From assembly GCA_964370235.1 (NCBI GenBank), contig CAYJIL010000037.1, positions 1 through 22,545 on the forward strand: a stretch of DNA of 22,545 nucleotides, given 5' to 3'. A program made the position numbers and the translations under genes. This DNA comes from CAYJIL01 sp964370235. Its GTDB lineage: Bacteria; Bacteroidota; Bacteroidia; Bacteroidales; Rikenellaceae. Positions 15,676 to 22,545 of this stretch are shown here, piece after piece (the first letter of the stretch is position 1; the number at the start of each line of letters is the position of its first letter). The notes beneath the pieces were generated by a model, which made no database searches, had not been told where the DNA came from, and worked only from the letters and a program-made list of their open reading frames with translations.

Positions 15676-18600
15676 ATGAAAAACAGAATATTACTACCAT
15701 TCTTGGCAGCAATTACTTTGAGCCCAACACTAGCGAGTGGGCAAAGTAGCGACGATGCAAGATTGCTTCGTTTCCCAGCGACAAACTCTTCGGAGGTGGC
15801 ATTCTCCTATGCGGGCGACCTATATCGTGTACCCATTACGGGCGGACAGGCCGAAAAACTAACATCGAGCCCCGGATTAGAGATATTTGCACAATACTCA
15901 CCCGATGGCAAGACGATAGCATTCACTGGGCAATATGATGGCAATACCGAGGTGTACACTATTCCATCTAGCGGAGGCGAACCACTTAGGCTCACCTACA
16001 CAGCAACAAACAAACGAGATGATTTGGGCGATCGCATGGGTCCAAACAACATTGTTGTGGCTTGGACTCCCGATGGCAAAGAGATTATGTATCGTAACAG
16101 AATAAGCAATGGATTTAGTGGCAAGCTAGAACTTGTTAGCCGTGATGGAGGACTTTCAACAGAACTTCCGCTACCCGAGGGAGGTTTTGCAAGCTATTCG
16201 CCCGATGGCAAAAAGCTAGCCTATAACCGTGTTATGCGTGAGTTTAGAACATGGAAAGAGTATAAAGGTGGCATGGCAGACGATGTGTGGGTATATGACC
16301 CAGCAGCACAAAGCGTTACCAACATTACCGAGAATGTAGCACAAGATATTCACCCAATGTGGATTGGTGACAACATATATTACATTAGCGATCGAGATGG
16401 TGTAATGAACCTTTTTGCATATAACACTACTAGCAAATCGACAACAAAGGTCACAAACTTTACCGAGTATGATATAAAGTTCCCAACATCGCATGGCAAT
16501 ATAATTGTGTTTGAGAATGGTGGCTATATATATAAATTCGATGTAGCGAATCAAAAGCCCGAGAAGATAAATATCACACTAAAGAGTGATAATATCTATG
16601 CCCGCAAAGACTACAAAGATGGTGCAAACTACATTACTAGCGCATCGGCATCGCCAAATGGCGATATGGTGGCGGTAACGACTCGTGGCGAACTATTCAA
16701 CATTCCTGCACAAGAGGGAGTTTCGAGATATATTGTTCGCACACCGGGCTCAAACGATCGCCGAGGCACATACTCACCAAATGGTGAATACATTGCATAC
16801 ATTGGCGATGGCACGGGCGAGAACGAAATATATTTATATAATGTAAAGTCAGGAGAGAGCCGTGGTTTGAGCAAATCGAACAAAAGCTATATCACGTCTA
16901 TTCAGTGGAGCCCCGACTCTAAGACAATTGTGCTAACAGATCGCAAAAACAATATACGCAAAATAGATGTAGCATCGGGCAAAGAGAGCCATCTTGCTCA
17001 TTTTGAAATGGGAGGAGCATGGGGTGTGAGTTTTTCGCCAGATAGCCGTTGGATAAGTTATTCGAGATCGAGTGCTACCGACTACTCTATTGTATATATC
17101 TATGACCTTGTAGAGGGCAAAGAGTACCCAGTTACCGATAAGTGGTATAGCTCGTCACAGCCTACTTTCTCGGCAGATGGCAAGTATTTGATATTTGCAT
17201 CGGAGCGTGACTTCAATCCAATTTATGGATATTTGGAATGGAACCACGTATATACTCGAATGGGAGGCGTGTATCTTGCTCTACTAGCAAATACTACCCC
17301 ATCACCATTGCTAGAGCAAGATCCATCGATTGAGCCAGCAAAAAAAGATACCACAGCAAACAAAGTAACAAAGATTGACCCTATTAATTTTTCGGAGCGT
17401 ATAGTTAAGCTGCCTCTTTCGGCTGGTAACTACGGTAATTTCTATGGCGATAACGACAAGATATACTACCACAACGCAGGCTCGACATATATGTACGACT
17501 TAAAAAAGCGTGAGCAAAGCGAAATAGCCAAAGGTGCATATATGAGCGTAACGACAGGGTCGAAAAAGGCTCTATTCTCAAAAGGCAAGCAGCTTTTTGT
17601 TACCGATATTCCTAGCTCGAAAATATCGCTAGATAAGGCAATCAACCTTAGCAATATGAAGGTAGAGGTAGATTATAAAAAAGAGTGGGCACAAATTTTT
17701 GACGAAGCATGGCGAGCATTCCGTGATGGTTTTTACCTAGAAAATATGCACGGGCACGACTGGGCTAAGATTCGCAAAAAATATGAGCAACAGCTACCAT
17801 ATGTGGCTAGCCGACTAGACCTTAACTACTTAATTGGAGAGATGATAGCCGAGCTTGGTGTTGGCCATTCATATGTTAACCCGGGCGAATACGAGGGCAA
17901 AGCAAAACGCATACCTCAAGGCTTGTTAGGTGCCGAAATATCGAGAGACAAGAGTGGTTATTTCCGCCTAGATAAAATACTAAAAGGTGCATCGTGGAGC
18001 AGCAAACTTCGCTCGCCACTTACCGAGGCTGGAGTCGATGTCAACGAGGGCGACTACATAATTGCCATTGATGGTCGTGACCTAAGCAATGTTAAAGACT
18101 TGTACTCTACGCTTGTGGGCAAGGCAAATGTACCAACAGAGCTAACAATTAACTCATCGCCCAAGAGCGAAGGAGCGCACAAAGTGGTTATTAAACCTCT
18201 TGACGAGGAGTATTCGCTATATCACTACAACTGGATTCAGCGCAACATAGCCCTAGTCGATAGCCTAACAAACGGCAGAGTAGGATATATTTATATACCA
18301 GATATGGGGCCCGAGGGCTTGAACCAATTCTCTCGTTATTTCTATCCACAGCTAGATAAAGAGGCACTCATTATAGATGATAGAGCAAATGGTGGTGGTA
18401 ATGTATCGCCAATGATACTTGAGAGATTATCACGCGAGCCATATCGCCTAACGATGAGCCGTCACAGCACAAAGATTGGGACAGTGCCCGATGCTACGCT
18501 TGTGGGGCCAATGGTGTGTTTGGTTAACAAATATTCGGCTTCGGATGGCGATTTGTTCCCTTGGGGATTCAAACGTTTGGGGCTAGGTAAACTGATTGGT

Positions 18601-18891
18601 ACTCGCACTTGGGGCGGTATTATTGGCATTAGTGGGCCACTTCAGTATATGGATGGTACCGATATTCGTGTACCGTTCTTTACTAGCTACGATGCAAAGA
18701 GTGGCCAATGGATGGTCGAGAACCACGGTGTTGACCCCGATATTGTAATAGATAACGACCCTATTCGTGAGGCTCGTGGCGAGGATCAACAACTAGAGCG
18801 TGCTATCGAAGAGATTCTAAAAGAACTAAAGACAGCAAAAACCATAAAGGATTTGCCGGCTGTTCCTGCTCCACGCAACTGGGCAAGATAG
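15676..18891 (+). CDS. Secreted tricorn-type serine protease (peptidase S41 with beta-propeller and PDZ domains)
   Basis: This is a homologue of archaeal tricorn, a large protease that trims oligopeptides. I chose the ATG at 15676 (1071 residues) because it starts a clean signal peptide (MKNRILLPFLAAITLSPTLA, cleavage near 20-23); the 31 upstream codons lie over the promoter and leader. Beta-propeller repeats of the YSPDGKTIAF type recur through about residues 40-560. These are followed by the S41 core domain from about 680, with an inserted PDZ domain at about 780-860. Catalytic residues by alignment to Thermoplasma tricorn are His731 (GVGHSYV), Ser956 followed by Asp957 (YSASDGD) and Glu1015 (MVENHG), equivalent to His746, Ser965, Asp966 and Glu1023. 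The position of tricorn Ser745 is Gly730 here. Unlike cytosolic archaeal tricorn, the signal peptide places it in the periplasm or beyond. It has its own promoter and terminator. Confidence 0.92.
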   Translation: MKNRILLPFLAAITLSPTLASGQSSDDARLLRFPATNSSEVAFSYAGDLYRVPITGGQAEKLTSSPGLEIFAQYSPDGKTIAFTGQYDGNTEVYTIPSSGGEPLRLTYTATNKRDDLGDRMGPNNIVVAWTPDGKEIMYRNRISNGFSGKLELVSRDGGLSTELPLPEGGFASYSPDGKKLAYNRVMREFRTWKEYKGGMADDVWVYDPAAQSVTNITENVAQDIHPMWIGDNIYYISDRDGVMNLFAYNTTSKSTTKVTNFTEYDIKFPTSHGNIIVFENGGYIYKFDVANQKPEKINITLKSDNIYARKDYKDGANYITSASASPNGDMVAVTTRGELFNIPAQEGVSRYIVRTPGSNDRRGTYSPNGEYIAYIGDGTGENEIYLYNVKSGESRGLSKSNKSYITSIQWSPDSKTIVLTDRKNNIRKIDVASGKESHLAHFEMGGAWGVSFSPDSRWISYSRSSATDYSIVYIYDLVEGKEYPVTDKWYSSSQPTFSADGKYLIFASERDFNPIYGYLEWNHVYTRMGGVYLALLANTTPSPLLEQDPSIEPAKKDTTANKVTKIDPINFSERIVKLPLSAGNYGNFYGDNDKIYYHNAGSTYMYDLKKREQSEIAKGAYMSVTTGSKKALFSKGKQLFVTDIPSSKISLDKAINLSNMKVEVDYKKEWAQIFDEAWRAFRDGFYLENMHGHDWAKIRKKYEQQLPYVASRLDLNYLIGEMIAELGVGHSYVNPGEYEGKAKRIPQGLLGAEISRDKSGYFRLDKILKGASWSSKLRSPLTEAGVDVNEGDYIIAIDGRDLSNVKDLYSTLVGKANVPTELTINSSPKSEGAHKVVIKPLDEEYSLYHYNWIQRNIALVDSLTNGRVGYIYIPDMGPEGLNQFSRYFYPQLDKEALIIDDRANGGGNVSPMILERLSREPYRLTMSRHSTKIGTVPDATLVGPMVCLVNKYSASDGDLFPWGFKRLGLGKLIGTRTWGGIIGISGPLQYMDGTDIRVPFFTSYDAKSGQWMVENHGVDPDIVIDNDPIREARGEDQQLERAIEEILKELKTAKTIKDLPAVPAPRNWAR

Positions 18892-18904
18892 GCATAAAGA
18901 TTGA

Positions 18905-18956
18905 AATAAATGGGGGCATGACTAGCAGTAAAGCGTTAGTCATGCCCCTATTTATT
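18905..18956 (+). terminator. Rho-independent terminator after the tricorn-like gene
   Basis: A 20-base arm (18905-18924, centred on TGGGGGCATGACTA) pairs with 18937-18956 around a 12-base loop; the only imperfection is one G-U pair. The outer stem is AT-rich with TATTTATT on the 3' side, so it can work as a terminator in either direction. It begins 13 bp after the gene's stop. Confidence 0.92.
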
Positions 18957-18977
18957 AGCAAAATCGTCATTTTTAAC

Positions 18978-19009
18978 TATGAAATTATATAAAAAAATGA
19001 CTACCTTTG
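18978..19009 (+). promoter_or_regulatory. Promoter of the GH3-like / kinase / methyltransferase operon
   Basis: TACCTTTG (19002-19009) is an exact TAnnTTTG element. TATG (18978-18981) lies 20 bases upstream, three of four bases matching TTTG. A start near 19016 leaves a leader of about 23 nt. The promoter lies just after the preceding terminator, as expected for a new transcription unit. Confidence 0.65.
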
Positions 19010-19038
19010 TTTCTGATGTTTCACCCCAATAGAAGTAG

Positions 19039-20550
19039 ATGATGTCATTATTAACAAAGATAGCAAACATTGTGCTCCTCCCTAGACAGAGGGCAATTGA
19101 GCGCAGCAAAAAAGAACCGATAGTCGTTCAACACGAGCAGCTAAAACGACTTTTGAAAGCACTTCCACGCACACTTTATGGGCGTGAGATTGGTTTTACG
19201 GGTGAGGGTTACGAAAGTTTTGCAAAAAACGTCCCTGTTGTCGAGTATGATGATATTTCTAAATATACACGGTTAGCACTAGATGGCGAAAAGGATATTT
19301 TGTGGCCAGGGCGTGTGTCGTGGATTGCTAAATCATCGGGCACAACAGCAGATCGCAGCAAATATATCCCCGTTACATACGATGCACTATACAAAGGGCA
19401 GTTTAGAGGTGGGCAAGATGCCCTTGCCATTTATATGGATCTAAACCCCAATACCAAAATATTCGAGGGTAAGACTCTAACACTAGGCGGTAGCCGCTCA
19501 ATTGAGCGAGGCAAAGATGGCGGAGCATTCACAGGTGATTTATCGGCTATTATGATTGATAATGCACCATGGATTTCGTCAATTATTCGTGAGCCAAGAC
19601 GTGAGATTGCGCTCATTGCCGATTTTCCACAAAAGTGTGAAGCTATTTGCCGAGAGTTAAGGGATGTTGATATTCGCTCGTTTTCGGGTGTTCCATCATG
19701 GAACCTTGTGTTACTATCACAAATGGTAGAGTATGCAGGTGTCGATAACATTTTGCAGGTGTGGGAAAATATGGAACTTTTTATTCATGGCGGCATTTCG
19801 TTTGTGCCATATCGTGAAAGGTTCGAAAAGCTAATTCCATCGCCACAGATGCACTATATCGAAACCTATAACGCATCTGAGGGCTTCTTTGCCGTTGCCG
19901 ATAGCTTTGATAGGGACGATATGCTCCTAATGCTAGACTATGGCATATTCTATGAATTTTTGCCAATGTCAGACCTTGACGACCACACAAAGGTAGTACC
20001 ACTAGAGGGCGTTAAGACAGGCGTTAACTATGCAATGATAATTAGCACCACATCGGGTTTGTGGCGATATATGATAGGCGACACAGTAGAGTTTACATCT
20101 ACCGACCCATACCGCATACGCATTACTGGGCGCACGAGCCACTGCATAAATGTGTTTGGCGAAGAGGTAATGGTGTCGGCAAGCGATAGGGCAATAGATG
20201 CAGCTTTGAGGGCAACTTCGGCACAATTGGTAGACTATACAGTTGCACCCAAGTATATGGAAATTGGCAGCAAGGGTGCACACCAATGGCTAGTGGAATT
20301 TAGCCACGAGCCAAACGATATTAATCTCTTTGCAAAGGTACTCGATAGTACTCTGTGTGCTATCAACTCAGATTATGCAGCAAAACGAGAGGGTGGCTCT
20401 ACCCTAGCAGCACCACTAGTTACCGAGGTGAGAAAAGGTACGTTTATGAAGTGGATGAGCTCCCGTGGCAAAGTGGGTGGACAAAACAAAATACCTCGTC
20501 TTTCGAGCAAGAGAGATTACGTTGAGCAACTTTTAAAATTTAATATATAA
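19039..20550 (+). CDS. GH3-family (auxin-responsive GH3-like) acyl-adenylating enzyme
   Basis: This family activates carboxylic acids with ATP and, in plants, conjugates the acyl-adenylate to amino acids. The bacterial substrates are unknown, so only the adenylation chemistry is inferred. The 503 residues match the family length. The ATP-binding motif A is SSGTTADRSKYIP (99-111), motif B is YNASEGFF (277-284), and RYMIGDTVEF (343-352) with ITGRTSHCINVFGEE (362-376) forms the third nucleotide site and hinge. All key residues look present. Two consecutive ATG codons open the gene; either may be used. There is no signal peptide, so it is cytosolic. A kinase gene follows after 3 bp, making this the first gene of a tight operon. 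Despite the plant name, members are widespread in Bacteroidota, so no plant origin is implied. Confidence 0.88.
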   Translation: MMSLLTKIANIVLLPRQRAIERSKKEPIVVQHEQLKRLLKALPRTLYGREIGFTGEGYESFAKNVPVVEYDDISKYTRLALDGEKDILWPGRVSWIAKSSGTTADRSKYIPVTYDALYKGQFRGGQDALAIYMDLNPNTKIFEGKTLTLGGSRSIERGKDGGAFTGDLSAIMIDNAPWISSIIREPRREIALIADFPQKCEAICRELRDVDIRSFSGVPSWNLVLLSQMVEYAGVDNILQVWENMELFIHGGISFVPYRERFEKLIPSPQMHYIETYNASEGFFAVADSFDRDDMLLMLDYGIFYEFLPMSDLDDHTKVVPLEGVKTGVNYAMIISTTSGLWRYMIGDTVEFTSTDPYRIRITGRTSHCINVFGEEVMVSASDRAIDAALRATSAQLVDYTVAPKYMEIGSKGAHQWLVEFSHEPNDINLFAKVLDSTLCAINSDYAAKREGGSTLAAPLVTEVRKGTFMKWMSSRGKVGGQNKIPRLSSKRDYVEQLLKFNI

Positions 20551-20553
20551 ATT

Positions 20554-21189
20554 ATGTATCTAGCAGTTTCGGGAAATATAGGTAGCGGCAAGACAACCCT
20601 TGTTGAACTACTAGCTGATAGATTTGGGGCGACTCCATATTACGAGAACATCGAGAACCCATATCTCGATGACTTCTACCAAGATATGGCAAAGTGGTCA
20701 TTCAAGCTACAGATTTGTTTCCTAGGAAACAAGGCTAAGCAAATTGAGCAAATTAGAGCATCAAAAGAGTCTGTTGTTCAAGACCGTACAATAATGGAGG
20801 AGGGTCACATATTTGTTACCAATCTGCGTGATATGGGGCTTATGAACGGCAGAGACTACGATGCGTATATGTCGATATTTAATATTATCGAACCTAGCGG
20901 AGGTACTCCCGACCTTGTAATATTTTTGAGAGGCTCTATCGAAACACTCATTAAGCAAATTCATCGCCGAGGTCGTGCATACGAAATGAACATCGATCGC
21001 AGCTATCTTCATGCACTTAACGAGCTATACAACAACTGGATAGACAATATATACAGCGGCGAAAAACTAATCATCGATGTAGATGATTTAGACTTTGTTG
21101 AGTCTAACGAAGATCTTAACAAAGTGTTTGCTATTATAGAATCAAAAATAAAAGAGCTAAATATTAACAGAGGTGAAACCAGAGTTTAA
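20554..21189 (+). CDS. Deoxynucleoside kinase family protein
   Basis: This enzyme phosphorylates a deoxynucleoside with ATP, the salvage step that makes dNMPs. Which base it prefers cannot be read from sequence. The 211 residues have the P-loop GNIGSGKT (7-14), Glu31 in YYENIENPYL (base-binding/catalytic glutamate of the family), Asp77-Arg78 in VVQDRTIMEE corresponding to the family's ERS/DRS motif, and the arginine-rich lid HRRGRAYE. The fold and spacing match dCK/dGK-like bacterial kinases rather than thymidylate kinase. It begins 3 bp after the GH3-like gene, and its last 17 bases overlap the start of the methyltransferase gene, so the three are translationally linked. Confidence 0.9.
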   Translation: MYLAVSGNIGSGKTTLVELLADRFGATPYYENIENPYLDDFYQDMAKWSFKLQICFLGNKAKQIEQIRASKESVVQDRTIMEEGHIFVTNLRDMGLMNGRDYDAYMSIFNIIEPSGGTPDLVIFLRGSIETLIKQIHRRGRAYEMNIDRSYLHALNELYNNWIDNIYSGEKLIIDVDDLDFVESNEDLNKVFAIIESKIKELNINRGETRV

Positions 21190-22537
21190 AGAACAAGCAA
21201 GACAATTATTCGCAAACGAGGCCGATGAATTTCTAGCATCGCTAGATACTCCTGCCGAGGTTTCAGTTAGATATAATCCACTAAAGCTCAATGATAAAGA
21301 GCAAATGATGGAGGGGGATACTGTTGTGTGGAGCACAAATAGTGTCTACCTTAACCAAAGGCCATCGTTTACTCTCGACCCACATTTTCATGCAGGACTA
21401 TACTATGTGCAAGAGGCATCATCAATGTTTCTCGAAGCACTTGTTGCACCATACCTTGCGCAAACTAGCGGTCATTTGCGTGCGCTAGATTTGTGTGCTG
21501 CTCCCGGTGGCAAAAGCACCCATTTGGCTGCAATGCTAGCAGGCAGGGGCTTGGTTGTGGCAAACGAAGTAATAGCTGCTCGTAGTTCGATACTTAGAGA
21601 GAACGCACAGCGGTGGGGAACGGGCAATATATGTGTAACTTCGTCTGACCCCAAACAGTTTGCACAAGCACAAGAGATGTTTGATATTCTGCTAATTGAT
21701 GCACCGTGTTCGGGTGAAGGAATGTTTCGCAAAGATTTAGGCGCAAGAGACGAGTGGTCACCCGAGGGGGTAGAGCTGTGCACGGCACGCAGCAAGCGAA
21801 TTATTGCCGATGCAATAGAATCGCTGAGAGATGGCGGCTTGTTTGTATATAGCACATGTACATTCAACAAAAGCGAAAACGAAGAGATGCTAGAGTGGAT
21901 TTCGCAAAACTACACAGTCTCTAACTTCGATATTGATATGCCCGATAGTACTATCACCATTACTCATAGTGCTGCAATCAAAGGATATAGATTCCTGCCA
22001 CACAAATGTAGAGGCGAGGGCATGTTTATGGCTGCAATGATAAAAGGCGATACGGTTAGCGATAGGGTTGAACCAAGGCTGCCAAAAGCAAAGAAGGGAG
22101 CAGCTGCCCCCATCTCAAAAAAAGAGATAGAAACGCTTAGGAGCTATGTTAAAAATGGCGAAGATATAGATTTTCTAGTGTCACCCGATGGCGATATATA
22201 TGGCGTACCTAGTACCGATTATAATTTTATTAGCTGGCTTAGGGCTAATTTCAATCTTAGGTATTCGGGTGTACAAATGGGTAAACTATTTGGCGGAGAG
22301 TTGCGCCCAGCACATCCGCTTGCACTATATCATGGGCTAGAGCAAAAATTTGCGGTGAGCGAACTATCGCTCGAAGATGCGCTAAACTATTTGCGATCGG
22401 CACAAATAGATGTAGAGCTGTTTAAAGATGGCATAAATCTACTATGCTATAAATCGACACCTATTGGCTTTGTAAAGCGTGTAGGCAGGCGATATAATAC
22501 ACTATTGCCATCATCGGCTAGGATTATGAACCTATAA
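21173..22537 (+). CDS. RsmF-like rRNA (cytosine-5) methyltransferase, NOL1/NOP2/Sun family
   Basis: This enzyme uses S-adenosylmethionine to methylate carbon 5 of a cytosine in ribosomal RNA. RsmF, the closest well-known relative, modifies 16S rRNA C1407; the exact target here is not certain. The 454 residues open with an RsmF-type N-terminal segment containing SVRYNPLK. The SAM-binding motif LDLCAAPGGKSTHLA (106-120) follows, then DAPCSGEGMF with Cys179 and STCTFNKSENEE with the nucleophile Cys229. A C-terminal PUA-like domain contains GKLFGGELRPAHPLAL. The start is a GTG at 21173 inside the kinase gene. The next in-frame Met is about 45 residues later and would remove conserved sequence, so GTG is the best choice. 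AGAGGTGA around the start resembles a Shine-Dalgarno sequence but overlaps the start codon itself. Only 8 bases remain before the window edge. Confidence 0.92.
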   Translation: MKPEFKEQARQLFANEADEFLASLDTPAEVSVRYNPLKLNDKEQMMEGDTVVWSTNSVYLNQRPSFTLDPHFHAGLYYVQEASSMFLEALVAPYLAQTSGHLRALDLCAAPGGKSTHLAAMLAGRGLVVANEVIAARSSILRENAQRWGTGNICVTSSDPKQFAQAQEMFDILLIDAPCSGEGMFRKDLGARDEWSPEGVELCTARSKRIIADAIESLRDGGLFVYSTCTFNKSENEEMLEWISQNYTVSNFDIDMPDSTITITHSAAIKGYRFLPHKCRGEGMFMAAMIKGDTVSDRVEPRLPKAKKGAAAPISKKEIETLRSYVKNGEDIDFLVSPDGDIYGVPSTDYNFISWLRANFNLRYSGVQMGKLFGGELRPAHPLALYHGLEQKFAVSELSLEDALNYLRSAQIDVELFKDGINLLCYKSTPIGFVKRVGRRYNTLLPSSARIMNL

Positions 22538-22545
22538 CGACAATT

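Noticed and set aside
19039..20550. Plant-derived transfer of the GH3 gene
   Set aside because: GH3-like proteins are widespread in Bacteroidota, and codon use and promoter match the neighbours.
472..22537. Possible recoding of UGA, suggested by absence of TGA stops
   Set aside because: All genes have normal lengths and intact motifs under the standard code and no internal TGA interrupts a domain, so avoidance is enough to explain it.
1..22545. CRISPR arrays, tRNA or rRNA genes, insertion sequences, phage or toxin-antitoxin genes
   Set aside because: I looked on both strands and saw no repeat-spacer pattern, tRNA-like fold, transposase motif or terminal inverted repeat; coding density leaves almost no room.

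Overview
This window looks like chromosomal housekeeping DNA from a member of the Bacteroidota, most likely Bacteroidales. The evidence is the TAnnTTTG promoter element found upstream of several genes, the near absence of Shine-Dalgarno sequences, and the gene families present (DUF349 repeat protein, secreted tricorn-like S41 protease, GH3-type adenylating enzyme, Bacteroidota-style MlaE). Genes are tightly packed and no intergenic stretch exceeds about 210 bp. I see no rRNA, tRNA, CRISPR array, insertion sequence, phage gene or toxin-antitoxin pair. I do not see a convincing, previously undescribed multi-gene system, and I say so plainly. The points worth a second look are variant enzymes and regulatory structures.

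Layout. Positions 1-7130 form a leftward run of five genes that is probably one operon. In transcription order these are aroA (EPSP synthase), a secreted beta-lactamase-fold serine hydrolase, a Gfo/Idh/MocA dehydrogenase, an AddA-type helicase-nuclease, and coaD, which is cut by the left edge. A 209 bp divergent control region (7131-7339) carries a near-consensus Bacteroidota promoter for the rightward side and a dyad that may serve aroA. The rightward unit is mlaE-mlaF-aroC (7340-9857), with gaps of 2 and 5 bp. A second rightward unit starts at a promoter near 9916. It holds a five-repeat DUF349 protein, pyrG (CTP synthase) and yidC (membrane insertase), and ends in a strong hairpin terminator at 15522-15556. 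A single-gene unit follows, encoding a 1071-residue secreted tricorn-type protease (15676-18891), with its own promoter and terminator. The last unit (19039-22537) is a three-gene operon: a GH3-family acyl-adenylating enzyme, a deoxynucleoside kinase, and an RsmF-like rRNA cytosine methyltransferase that overlaps the kinase gene.

How the genes work together. aroA and aroC encode the last two shikimate-pathway steps (shikimate-3-phosphate to EPSP to chorismate). They lie on opposite sides of one divergent promoter region, with the lipid-transport ABC pair MlaEF between the promoter and aroC. Both shikimate enzymes carry motifs that differ from the Bacteroides versions as I remember them. pyrG, the deoxynucleoside kinase, coaD and rsmF serve nucleotide, cofactor and ribosome metabolism. 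YidC, MlaEF, the serine hydrolase and the tricorn-like protease act in the envelope. All 14 genes with a visible stop end in TAA (8) or TAG (6), and none in TGA.
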